Assembly (NCBI GenBank): GCA_015064685.1 | Contig: SVRT01000022.1 | Span: forward strand, 1-41,847 | DNA length: 41,847 nucleotides | Direction of reading: 5' to 3' | DNA from: Oscillospiraceae bacterium | Lineage (GTDB): Bacteria > Bacillota > Clostridia > Oscillospirales > CAG-272 | Shown: positions 17,668-26,731 of the stretch, piece by piece | Position numbering within the stretch: the first letter of the stretch is position 1 | Layout of the letters: every line of letters begins with the position of its first letter | Program-made: the position numbers and the translations under genes | Notes under the pieces: model-generated | What the model saw: the letters and a program-made list of their open reading frames with translations, nothing else | The model's database searches: none | What the model was told of the DNA's origin: nothing

Positions 17668-20329
17668 TCCGTATTGGCTGTTTGTAGCCATCCCGATCCT
17701 GCTCGCGCTCATCATACCGTTCTTTATTTCGATAAACAGGGATAATAAGAGTAAGGGTTGGATAGCCTCTCTTATCCTCCACGCGATCATCGTGATCTCG
17801 ACCGTGCTTGCCGCGGCGGGGCCCGTGTATACGAGGGTAATGACGAGAACCAAGATATACGTCGTGGTAGACGTGTCCTATTCGATGCACGAGAGCTTCG
17901 ACGAGATAGACGCATACATAGAAAAGATATCCGAAACGATGCCGCAGAATTCAAGGCTCGGTATAGTTTGCTTCGGTCGCGACAGTGTGATACTCACCTC
18001 GTCGGGAACCGCAATAAAGAGCGTTAGTGAGGCAGAGGTCGACGACAGCGGAACTGACATCGCCGCGGCACTTGACTTTACCTCAACGATATTCAGTGAG
18101 GGAGAGCTGAAGAGAGTTATCCTTATCACAGACGGATGTGACACAACGAGCGAGGGAAGCATCGTATCTGCGGTCGAGCGGCTCAAGGCGAAGGACATCA
18201 AGCTCGACACCGTATATTTTGACAGCAACCTCAAGGAGGGCGACTCCGAGGTGCAGATATCCGACGCGAGCTATACTCCCTCGACCTATCTCGATCATGA
18301 GACCGAGCTTAAGCTATTGGTAGAGTCGAATAAGGATAGCGATGCTATCGTCGATCTCTATTCGAGAAAAGAGGGCGAGAGCGAATACACAAAGCTCGAC
18401 ACTACCGTTACCACGCTCGAGGCGGGACTTAATATAGTCTCCTTCAAGCTCCCGACGGATACCGAGGGGGTTTACGAATATAAGGCAGAAGTCAACGCCA
18501 CAAACGACACCTCGCCTCATAATAACGCGTATACGGTCACTCAGTCCATCGTCGGAAAGAGGAGAGTCCTTCTCGTTACGGCAAAGCAGAGTGACGTTGA
18601 AGCGATCACCTCACTTTATAGTCTGAGCGCGGAGATAGATCCCTATCTCATCAATAACAGAAACAAACATATCCCATATACCGTTGAGGAGCTCTCGCAG
18701 TACGACGAGATCATCCTCTCAAACGTCGATATAAGAGAGATAAATAACATCAGCGCGTTCGTCGATTCGGTAGACATCGTTGTTTCAAGATACGGTAAGA
18801 GTCTTATCACTCTTGGCGATCTCTCGATGCAGAATAAGGACCACGAGGTCTTTGACAAGCTCGAGGAGATCCTCCCCGTAAGCTTCGGCAACGCAAACAA
18901 GGATGATAAGCTTTACACAATAATCCTTGACGTATCGCGAAGCATGAACGATATGTCACAGCTTATAATGGCAAAGGATGCCGCGATCAAGCTTTTGTCG
19001 CTGCTCAGCGACAGTGACAGCGTAGTATACGTTCCCTTTGCGGGCAAGGTGCTTGTAGAGGAGGGCTGGAAGCCGATGAAGCTCGGCGATACGGTCGATT
19101 TTGACGGCGCAACCGAGGAAATGACGTACAGAGAGTGGCTCTACCGAGAGATACAGGAGGCTGAGCCCTATCAGGGAACACTGATCGGAGCTGCGCTTGA
19201 GCAGGCGTATGCAAATATCAAGGATCTTTCATTTGGAGAGAGCCAGGTAATGCTTATAAGCGACGGCCTTTCATATAGCCACGAAAACGAGGATGCCGTT
19301 GAGCTTGCAAGAAAAATGCGCGATGACGGTATCACAGTCTCCGCCATCAGTGTATTGAGTGAGGGAAGTATTCTTTCCTCGGTCGCACAGGCGGGCGGAG
19401 GAACTCATTATTCGCTCAACAGACCCGAGGAGGTCGCACAGCTTGTCTTTGCAACGATAGCGGACGACCTTACCGAGTCGGTCATAGAGGAACCCACCGC
19501 GGTGAACGTGGTGACCTTCCGCGACGACGTGCTAGACGGAATAATATCGCTTCCGGACATAAACGGATACTTAAACAGCAAGGCAAAGCCCGATTCCACA
19601 ACTGTTCTGTCGGTCGATTACAAAAAGAATGCCGAGACCACCACTCCGGTGCCTCTCTATGCTTACAGAGATCACGGTAACGGAAGGATCGCGAGCTTCA
19701 CAAGCAGTCTTTCGGGCAAATGGCTTGAGGGCTGGAGCGAAGAGGATAAGGATCTCTTTTTCGGCAACGTGCTTGTCACGAATACCCCGAGTGAGAGAGT
19801 CGACTATCCCTTTGACATCAACGTGATCTACGGAGGAGACAGATCGACGGTGGAGATCCTGCCCTCGCACTTAAATCCCCGTGCAACGGCGAAGATCAGG
19901 ATAACCTCGCCCGACGGATCGGTGCTTGAAAGGAAGCTTGCCTTTGACCTCAACAGATATTTCACCTCGATCGAGACGGCTGAAACAGGCAAATATCACG
20001 TAGAGGTGACATATACTTACGGAACGCACTCGTTCTCCGCTAAGTCGTATTTTGAGATCCCGTACTGTCCCGAGTACGATTCCTTCACTGCATACGATAT
20101 CACGAGCGTGCATAGCTTCGTGCGCGGCGCGGGAGCAGTATATACGCAGGATGAGGCGATCGACCTTGCGGTCAACAAAAATGAGGTCGATACATACGAA
20201 TACAGCTACAGAATACCGCTTTTGATATTTGCGGTTGCACTCTTTGTAATTGACGTATTCATCAGAAAGACCAGGTGGAGAGACATAACAGGCTTTTTCC
20301 GCCGCAAGCGCGCGAAGGGAGGACGTTGA
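17645..20329 (+). CDS. Membrane protein with two VWA domains (BatB-like)
   Basis: 894 residues from ATG 17645; the frame is open back to a TTG at 17621, but ATG 17645 gives the expected BatA/B-type start with helices at about 7-28 and 37-62. VWA domain 1 has DVSYS (D76, S78, S80), a later TDIAAAL threonine and ITDG aspartate, i.e. a full MIDAS. A middle segment (about 305-415) resembles a class I amidotransferase-like fold. VWA domain 2 has DVSRS (D429, S431, S433), GTLIGAAL and ISDG, again a full MIDAS. A beta region follows, and a helix at about 857-875 with a strongly basic tail. There is no clear ribosome site; translation probably depends on coupling to the overlapping upstream gene. Two intact metal sites in one chain suggest two ligand contacts. 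Confidence 0.9.
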   Translation: MKNISFDNPYWLFVAIPILLALIIPFFISINRDNKSKGWIASLILHAIIVISTVLAAAGPVYTRVMTRTKIYVVVDVSYSMHESFDEIDAYIEKISETMPQNSRLGIVCFGRDSVILTSSGTAIKSVSEAEVDDSGTDIAAALDFTSTIFSEGELKRVILITDGCDTTSEGSIVSAVERLKAKDIKLDTVYFDSNLKEGDSEVQISDASYTPSTYLDHETELKLLVESNKDSDAIVDLYSRKEGESEYTKLDTTVTTLEAGLNIVSFKLPTDTEGVYEYKAEVNATNDTSPHNNAYTVTQSIVGKRRVLLVTAKQSDVEAITSLYSLSAEIDPYLINNRNKHIPYTVEELSQYDEIILSNVDIREINNISAFVDSVDIVVSRYGKSLITLGDLSMQNKDHEVFDKLEEILPVSFGNANKDDKLYTIILDVSRSMNDMSQLIMAKDAAIKLLSLLSDSDSVVYVPFAGKVLVEEGWKPMKLGDTVDFDGATEEMTYREWLYREIQEAEPYQGTLIGAALEQAYANIKDLSFGESQVMLISDGLSYSHENEDAVELARKMRDDGITVSAISVLSEGSILSSVAQAGGGTHYSLNRPEEVAQLVFATIADDLTESVIEEPTAVNVVTFRDDVLDGIISLPDINGYLNSKAKPDSTTVLSVDYKKNAETTTPVPLYAYRDHGNGRIASFTSSLSGKWLEGWSEEDKDLFFGNVLVTNTPSERVDYPFDINVIYGGDRSTVEILPSHLNPRATAKIRITSPDGSVLERKLAFDLNRYFTSIETAETGKYHVEVTYTYGTHSFSAKSYFEIPYCPEYDSFTAYDITSVHSFVRGAGAVYTQDEAIDLAVNKNEVDTYEYSYRIPLLIFAVALFVIDVFIRKTRWRDITGFFRRKRAKGGR

Positions 20330-20330
20330 A

Positions 20331-21869
20331 ATGATTTTTAAGAGAATATTATTGTTTCTTTTGACGGTAATCCTTGCAACGTCGCTCTTTTCCTGTGAGG
20401 AATACAAGGAGGGACTGAGATTCGAGGGCGAATCTGTAACAGAGCCCGCCCCGACACCCGGAGGAGAGATGGACGCTGATCCGACGAATGACTTTACTGT
20501 CACGCTCTACCTCAACGGCAAGCCATATAAGCCGCTTGTCGGTCTTGACGTGTATTGGAGCGACGGATATGACGTATACGTAGCTCCGGTCGATGAAAAC
20601 GGAGTCGCAAGGATCGACGGACTTGACGGAGATTATCACGTGACTCTTTCAAGCGTTCCTTACGGCTGCGCGTACGATTCAAACTCTTACGTAGCGACCA
20701 ATATTAACCGTAACATCATCCTTGATCTCTACGATCTCAACCCTGTCAGCGGAAAGGGATCGGGTCTTTACAGCTGCTATCAGTTGGGTGAGACCGGTAT
20801 CTATTCCGTAACAGTCTCAGAACCCGGGGAGATGGCATATTTCGAGTTTGCTCCGCAGATGAACGGAACCTACACCGTCGAGAGCTGGGCAAGCATAACC
20901 GAGGATGAGGTAAACCCTATCGCGATCGCATACTACGGCAGTTCAAGCTATAAGCACTCGCCATACACTGTTGATGACGTCAGCACGGTGGGAAGCTTTA
21001 CAAGAAATTTTCTCCACACGGTGAAGATAGCAGATCAGATGATAAGCGGAGGCGGCTCGCAGACCTTTACGTTTGCGCTGACAGCGGAGACCAAGAGCGG
21101 AGTTTACCCCGTGACCTTTACCTTTGCTATCAAGCGAGACGGAGGCTTTGACCTTGATCTTACCGAAAGATCGATGATCCCGGTTCGCGCCGATATGTCG
21201 CACTTCGATTTTGATGCATTCAACAGCCTCGCGGGAGGAAAGATCGTGGGTGCGGAGACCTTGTTTAAGGACAAGGACGGCAACGAAAAGGAGGGTGCGT
21301 ACGTCTTTGACGAAAACGAATATAAGCTCTGGAGAACAGAAGACGGCGGAGACGGTGTTTATCACGTCTATAACAAGGAAAAGTATCCCGAAACAAACGG
21401 ATACGGACCCGTGCTCGTCGCTTATATCACGTCCCCCTGCCGCTTCCTTGATCAGCCCCTGACAGCTATCGAGTATTTCGGCAATAAGGCGCTGACGGTA
21501 AACGGAGGAACAGAAAACTATAAGCACTTTATCGAGGGTTATGGCGCTCTTGTTCAGAATAACTACTACTGTATACCCGAGTGCAAATGTATGGAAAAGG
21601 CAGGGCATACAGGTGCCTGCACCCCCGAGTGTACCGATTGCCACGCGAACTGTAACCGCTGTCCCGAGGATATGATCGGTAAGGAGGGCTACAATGCCTG
21701 GTGTAATGCCGACGGAGTTGCGCCCGTGACCGAGGAGCTTGCTGATTTCTTGCAGAAATTTGCAATAGCTCAAAGGTATTTTGCCGACGGTGACGGATGG
21801 GCAGAGAGAAGAGGTATATACGCTTACGAGGAGTCACAGTGGCTCTTCTGTTGCGGATATTACAAATAA
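20331..21869 (+). CDS. Lipoprotein ending the MoxR/VWA operon, Ig-like module and Cys-rich region
   Basis: 512 residues. Lipobox LFSC gives lipidated C22; GGGAGG 8 nt before the ATG supports the start, which lies one base after the previous stop codon, so it belongs to the operon. An Ig-like module (about 48-140, with DENGVARIDGLDGDYHVTL and VPYGC) is followed by a PPC-like beta domain, a long unassigned domain (about 270-405) and a Cys-rich segment (about 415-450: CIPECKCMEKAGHTGACTPE and CTDCHANCNRC). A conserved-looking end reads WLFCCGYYK. The many cysteines suggest disulfides or metal binding. Its position makes it the best candidate for the client or outer face of the MoxR/VWA machine. 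No catalytic motif is recognised. Confidence 0.8.
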   Translation: MIFKRILLFLLTVILATSLFSCEEYKEGLRFEGESVTEPAPTPGGEMDADPTNDFTVTLYLNGKPYKPLVGLDVYWSDGYDVYVAPVDENGVARIDGLDGDYHVTLSSVPYGCAYDSNSYVATNINRNIILDLYDLNPVSGKGSGLYSCYQLGETGIYSVTVSEPGEMAYFEFAPQMNGTYTVESWASITEDEVNPIAIAYYGSSSYKHSPYTVDDVSTVGSFTRNFLHTVKIADQMISGGGSQTFTFALTAETKSGVYPVTFTFAIKRDGGFDLDLTERSMIPVRADMSHFDFDAFNSLAGGKIVGAETLFKDKDGNEKEGAYVFDENEYKLWRTEDGGDGVYHVYNKEKYPETNGYGPVLVAYITSPCRFLDQPLTAIEYFGNKALTVNGGTENYKHFIEGYGALVQNNYYCIPECKCMEKAGHTGACTPECTDCHANCNRCPEDMIGKEGYNAWCNADGVAPVTEELADFLQKFAIAQRYFADGDGWAERRGIYAYEESQWLFCCGYYK

Positions 21870-21879
21870 ACTACACACA

Positions 21880-21908
21880 AAAACCTCGGAGAAATTCCGA
21901 GGTTTTTT
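21880..21908 (+). terminator. Intrinsic terminator of the MoxR/VWA operon
   Basis: A 9-11 bp stem (AACCTCGGA, 21882-21890, with TCCGAGGTT, 21896-21904) and a run of T, 11 nt after the last stop codon. The flanking A-run makes a longer stem possible. Confidence 0.95.
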
Positions 21909-22028
21909 CTCATCTTTTCGCGTCTTGAAAATGTATATATTCATTAAAAAATGAATAAATATTCAGCATATTCAACAAAATCCCCAAAAAACGGTACCGT
22001 CAATTGACAAAATAGTGGAAAAAGTATA

Positions 22029-22056
22029 TTGAAATTTGTAAAATATATGATATAAT
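22029..22056 (+). promoter_or_regulatory. Promoter of the 1486-residue lipoprotein gene
   Basis: TTGAAA (22029-22034), 16-nt spacer, TATAAT (22051-22056) with extended TGA. A second TTGACA at 22004-22009 has only a poor -10. The intergenic stretch 21870-22171 otherwise holds the upstream terminator, AT-rich DNA and a leader of about 110 nt; no ORF or known riboswitch was recognised in it. Confidence 0.65.
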
Positions 22057-22171
22057 ATAAGATAGGTAGGTGTTCACAATTGAATATCCGCTAGAAAATT
22101 TATTTGATTGCGCGATCGGTTATATTGCCTTCTGATTCTGACCGTGCAACAAAAACTATTTGGAGGTTTTT

Positions 22172-25100
22172 ATGAAAAGAAAACTCTTAGCGCTTCTTTG
22201 TGTTGCGGCTTTGCTTGTTTCTGTCCTCGCTGCCTGCGCCCCCAAGGATCAGGGTAATGACGACGGAACAAAGGACCCCACAACAGAGTGCAAGCACACC
22301 TTCAGCGACAAGTGGTCGAGCGATGCCGAGAATCACTGGCACGCGGCTACCTGCGAGCACGGCGAGAACAAGGATTCTCTCGCTCCTCACGCTGATGCAG
22401 ACGAGGACGGCAAATGTGACGTATGTGCATATGAGGTCGGCCACACCCATACGTTCGGTGAGAAGTGGATCTTTGATGGCACTAATCACTGGCACGCAGC
22501 AACCTGTACTCATACAGATGAGAAGAGCGACGTAGCTCTCCACCAGGATGCTAATACAGACAGCTACTGCGACGTGTGCGGAAACCACACACACATCGTT
22601 GATGCATCCGGATACTGTACCGTTTGTGATCAGAAGGTAACGGATATAGAGAATCCCGGAAATGATGACGATGATGACAACAAGGACGAGGATACTACTA
22701 TCAGCGCGATCATTGATGCAATAATCGCCCGTTCGCCCAGCAGGGTCGTAAGCGGTAAGGTAGTTTACGAGAACGTTATCCGCGGACAGGGCAGTGAGAT
22801 CAAGCTCGGTCACACTGTTGACTACTCGATCTTTACCGACGGTACCTACACAAAGCGCACCGAGGGAGACGTAGTAATGGAGCTCTGGATGGAGCTTATC
22901 AACGCGGAGAACGAAGAGATCAACGCTATCTACGTAGAATCTGAAAACGGAAGTGTATACAACGCAGAGCCTGTATCTGTCGGAATTGACGACCTTTACG
23001 GCTACTATTACTCAGTATCCACTCTCGCAGACGGTTACGGAGCTGAGGCTATCCTCAAGGCTCTCTATGAGCTTGCTCAGCTTGATGCCGCATCTGAGTA
23101 TGTTGTTGAGATCGATAAGGACAACAAAACAGTTAAATTCTCCTACAACGTTCTTATCATTAACACAGACACAGCTGCAGGCGAGGAAGACGGAGTTGCA
23201 TACTATGAGGTAGAGGTAGGCTTTGGCTATTCCGAGGACTACATACTTACAAGCCTCAATATCGTATGCGATTGCTACACCAACTCTCTCGAGAACGAGG
23301 CAGAGAACGACTACACATACGACCAGGCAACTCAGACTATCACTATGAAGGACGGCGCAATGGCTGATACATACACCTTCACAGTAACTCAGACCGCAGG
23401 CGATAGAAGTGCCATCGATATGGAGGCCGCAGAGGACTATATACCCGAGAGCTTTGAGCTCTATGCGACCAACGATATGGCAAATGCTCTCACAGCGATC
23501 ACCGTTCCGCTCGTATTTGATCCCATGAATCCCTCTCCCGACGTTGCAGTAGTATGCCCCGAGGGAACCTTCATCAAGTTCGTTAAGGATGCGCTTGAGA
23601 TCTCGGTTACCAAGAACGGCGCGGCTTCCAGTGGCTTGGGCGTATATCTCGTTGGCGAGGTTCTTCAGCTCCTCCCCAATGCTGCAGGTGAATACACTGT
23701 CACCGTAACTCTCGGTGACTTCTCCAAGAGCTTCAACGTTACAGTTGAGGGCAAGAGCGGTGGAAACGACGATCCCGCAGGAGAGCACTCCTTCGAGTTC
23801 ACAGGTACCGATAACAATACCTTCGACGATCAGCTCTACAATTTCGTAGCTCCCGAGTCCGGAACGTACACATTCTTCATTCCCGCAGGCTGCGGCGCGT
23901 TCGATGCAGAAGCATACGATAGCGGTAGCTTCAGCGCAATGCCTTACGTAGATCCCGTTTTGTCTCCCGAGGGCGGGTACTTCACAGTTACCATAGCAAA
24001 GGACGATACGTACAGCTTCTACATTATGGTTCCCACAAAGAACGAGCCCTACACCATTACCTACAACTACGTTGCACACGAGGTTGAAGGTGGCGATGAC
24101 GACGAAGAAGACGACGACCAGGGCGGCAGCGAGACTGATAACGGAACTGTAAGCGTTGGCACAAACTCTGTAATTATTACTCAGGCTGAGTATGATGCGG
24201 ACACAGCAACAAGAACGTTTGCAGTAACGGCAGCAGGAAACTATAAGTTTGCAGCAGGCGCGCTCTATGTCAGCGCAGTTACTGATGCAGAGGGCAACAC
24301 AGTTGCTAAGAACGACGACTATACCTACACTCTTGAGGCAGGTAAGACCTATACACTCACCTTCTCTAAGCTCCAGATGTTCGGCGCACAGGTTGGTGCA
24401 AACGAGATGAACGTTACAAATACGTCCGCTGCAGGTGACGACGATGGTGGAGACGAAGGCTCCGGTGTAGTTGAGGGCACCTACACAGGTACAGACGCTT
24501 ACGGTAACGCATTCCTTACAGTTACTGTTACCGCTGACACTGTGATCTTCACATTCAACCATCCTATGATGGGTCTCTCCGAGAGCTACTACACATACGC
24601 TGTTGTTGACGGCGCGGCAGTTCTTTACGACGAAAACGGAGACGTTCTCAATCCTCTCGCAGGAACCCTTACTATCGACGCGGACGGAACGCCCGTATCC
24701 GCTGATTACAACGGCAACACCTACACACTCGCTGCAGGCGGCTCCGAGGGTGGAGACGGTGAAGGTGACGGCGACGATGACGGCGAGATCACTGTCTCCG
24801 GCACAATCTATGACGAAGAAGAGAACGTCGTATCCATCACAGATGATGACATCGATGCCGGCAAGATCTATCTCAGCTTCATGCCTTACCAGAGCGGTGA
24901 ATACGACTTCCTCAGCAACGACTTCTACATCAGCGGAGTATATGATGCAGAGGGCAATCTTTTCGAAAGAAATGACAACGGCTTCTTTGAGCTCGAATCT
25001 TATGTGACATACAACGTAGAGATCAATACATCCTGGATCTATGGAGCAGGCGATTATACCTTGACTCCCAAGTACGAGTACCCCGAGGGACATCAGCAGA

Positions 25101-26632
25101 AGCCCTTCTGGCTTACTCTTGACGAGGAGACCACTGCGAACTACGCAGGTGGATACGCTGAGCCTGTTTGGTATCAGTTCTATGCAGGCGCAACCGGTAC
25201 TCTTACCGTAAGCAATCTCTCCGAGTTTGATAAAGTCGTTCTTATGGTAACCGCTGTGTTCGGAAACGAAGTAAGCAGCCAGACTTACGATGACAACTGG
25301 AATGCTGTCTATAATGACTCTGTATCTCTTGCAGTAACTCAGGGCAGACAGTATTATATCGGCGTGTACGCTGCCGAATCCGAGTCCGCCGTTGAGATTA
25401 CATTCAAGGCTACTATTGTTGAGGGTGATATCACTACCGACGGTTCTGCAAACATTCCTCATAACGTAGTTCTCGACACCAATACCGCAAATTACGTTGA
25501 AGCCCCCGTATACTTCGCATACAAGTTCGATGCATCGGGCACGCTTACTCTTACCACTGACAGCACTAACTGCTACTGGTATGCAACCACTGATCTCACT
25601 GAGTGGGTTGAGGGTACAACCGAAACAACTCTCAGTGTTCACGGCTACGAGGGTGATACAGTTTACATTGTTATTTCGACTAATAACTGGATGGCAGATA
25701 CCATTAACTTTACCGCGTCTGTCAAGGCAGATCCCACAGAGATCTGGTACGAAAATGAGGTGTTCACTGACGGAACAGCAATGGAGATGGTTCTTACAGA
25801 CAACACATTCACGACTATCACGCTTAACGGTACAGGCCCTTACACTGTTGAATGGGATAACACAGGCGCAACCGTTGAGACTGTTTCTTGGGGTCAGCCC
25901 AATGCTCCCGTAGCAAACGGCGGAACAGTGACAGGACAGATGTACTTCGGAGTTACGCTCAAGATATACTTCCCTGAGTACGTAGCAGGTACAGTTAACA
26001 TCAAGATCACAGAGGCATCTGCTCCCGCGGTAGACTTTGGAGTAGGCGAGAACACTGTTTCTGTTACAGATTCGTGGAACGGAACAACAGTTACACTTAC
26101 CGCAGAAGAGGCTGCAACGTACGTTATTATGTCCGGTACAAATGCAGTAGTAGGATATAATTATTCCAACTATTTTGCAGGTGAAACACTTGAGATCGCA
26201 CTTGCAGCAGGCGAGTCTGCTGAGCTTGTAATTCTCACAGAGGATTACTCCACAGGTGACGTAACCGTCACAGTTGCAAAGAAGGCAGCAGGCGAAGAAG
26301 GTGGTGCATCCTTTACTGCGGGTCAGTACAGATACATCGATCCTGCATCCTGGAAGCACAGATGGGTACTCGTGTTCAACGAGGATGGCACAGGCTACTT
26401 TGCAGAGCAGAATTATGATCCAAGCACATTTATGTGGAGCGATGCATCAAATTATACGTTTACCTATACCGCAAACGAGGGTGGCGTAACCATTGACTTC
26501 GCAGACGGTGCAAGTGTTGCAGACGGAACTTACTCTTTGGGTACAGTTGCAGACAATAACGGCGCAAATACCACCGGAATCGTTGGCGTAACGATCGGCG
26601 ATGCTGTTGCTGACTTCTTCTTCTACGAGTAA
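22172..26632 (+). CDS. Very large surface lipoprotein with His/Cys repeats and acidic linkers
   Basis: 1486 residues. TGGAGG (22161-22166) five bases upstream fixes ATG 22172; lipobox LAAC gives lipidated C22. Residues about 40-160 hold paired motifs of the form H-[TS]-F-x-x-x-W-x-x-[DS]-x-x-x-H-W-H-A-A-T-C-x-H, each followed by H-x-D-A-[DN]-x-D-x-x-C-D-V-C, a probable metal- or disulfide-stabilised region. Asp/Gly-rich linkers near 165-175, 638-655, 756-768 and 860-872 separate beta-rich domains. A module at about 767-855 (GTYTGTDAYGNAFLTVTVTA) resembles the last domain at about 1378-1486 (FNEDGTGYFAEQ). No catalytic site is recognised. It appears monocistronic between its own promoter and terminator. 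A role in binding or surface layering is inferred. Confidence 0.85.
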   Translation: MKRKLLALLCVAALLVSVLAACAPKDQGNDDGTKDPTTECKHTFSDKWSSDAENHWHAATCEHGENKDSLAPHADADEDGKCDVCAYEVGHTHTFGEKWIFDGTNHWHAATCTHTDEKSDVALHQDANTDSYCDVCGNHTHIVDASGYCTVCDQKVTDIENPGNDDDDDNKDEDTTISAIIDAIIARSPSRVVSGKVVYENVIRGQGSEIKLGHTVDYSIFTDGTYTKRTEGDVVMELWMELINAENEEINAIYVESENGSVYNAEPVSVGIDDLYGYYYSVSTLADGYGAEAILKALYELAQLDAASEYVVEIDKDNKTVKFSYNVLIINTDTAAGEEDGVAYYEVEVGFGYSEDYILTSLNIVCDCYTNSLENEAENDYTYDQATQTITMKDGAMADTYTFTVTQTAGDRSAIDMEAAEDYIPESFELYATNDMANALTAITVPLVFDPMNPSPDVAVVCPEGTFIKFVKDALEISVTKNGAASSGLGVYLVGEVLQLLPNAAGEYTVTVTLGDFSKSFNVTVEGKSGGNDDPAGEHSFEFTGTDNNTFDDQLYNFVAPESGTYTFFIPAGCGAFDAEAYDSGSFSAMPYVDPVLSPEGGYFTVTIAKDDTYSFYIMVPTKNEPYTITYNYVAHEVEGGDDDEEDDDQGGSETDNGTVSVGTNSVIITQAEYDADTATRTFAVTAAGNYKFAAGALYVSAVTDAEGNTVAKNDDYTYTLEAGKTYTLTFSKLQMFGAQVGANEMNVTNTSAAGDDDGGDEGSGVVEGTYTGTDAYGNAFLTVTVTADTVIFTFNHPMMGLSESYYTYAVVDGAAVLYDENGDVLNPLAGTLTIDADGTPVSADYNGNTYTLAAGGSEGGDGEGDGDDDGEITVSGTIYDEEENVVSITDDDIDAGKIYLSFMPYQSGEYDFLSNDFYISGVYDAEGNLFERNDNGFFELESYVTYNVEINTSWIYGAGDYTLTPKYEYPEGHQQKPFWLTLDEETTANYAGGYAEPVWYQFYAGATGTLTVSNLSEFDKVVLMVTAVFGNEVSSQTYDDNWNAVYNDSVSLAVTQGRQYYIGVYAAESESAVEITFKATIVEGDITTDGSANIPHNVVLDTNTANYVEAPVYFAYKFDASGTLTLTTDSTNCYWYATTDLTEWVEGTTETTLSVHGYEGDTVYIVISTNNWMADTINFTASVKADPTEIWYENEVFTDGTAMEMVLTDNTFTTITLNGTGPYTVEWDNTGATVETVSWGQPNAPVANGGTVTGQMYFGVTLKIYFPEYVAGTVNIKITEASAPAVDFGVGENTVSVTDSWNGTTVTLTAEEAATYVIMSGTNAVVGYNYSNYFAGETLEIALAAGESAELVILTEDYSTGDVTVTVAKKAAGEEGGASFTAGQYRYIDPASWKHRWVLVFNEDGTGYFAEQNYDPSTFMWSDASNYTFTYTANEGGVTIDFADGASVADGTYSLGTVADNNGANTTGIVGVTIGDAVADFFFYE

Positions 26633-26667
26633 TTTGTCAATAGCATCATAGAAATATCAAAATTTTT

Positions 26668-26691
26668 GGCACTCCGCTTTGGCGGAGTGCC
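26668..26691. terminator. Hairpin terminator between convergent genes
   Basis: A perfect 10-bp stem (GGCACTCCGC with GCGGAGTGCC) and a TTTG loop. A T-rich stretch follows on the plus strand and AAAAATTTT on the other side, so it may serve both the lipoprotein gene and the convergent SGNH gene. Confidence 0.8.
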
Positions 26692-26731
26692 ATCTTTGTT
26701 TATGCGATGTAGGATGCTTTTGGAGGCGCAC

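Noticed and set aside
22140..22171. Similarity of ACCGTGC-AAC... in this leader to the leader at 27926-27945
   Set aside because: The match is short and gapped; both leaders are AT-rich, so a shared regulatory element cannot be supported.
23012..26359. An 1115-codon Cys-rich minus-strand frame opposite the large lipoprotein
   Set aside because: The plus strand has a lipobox, ribosome site, promoter and terminator; the antisense frame has none and its composition is that of a codon-bias shadow.
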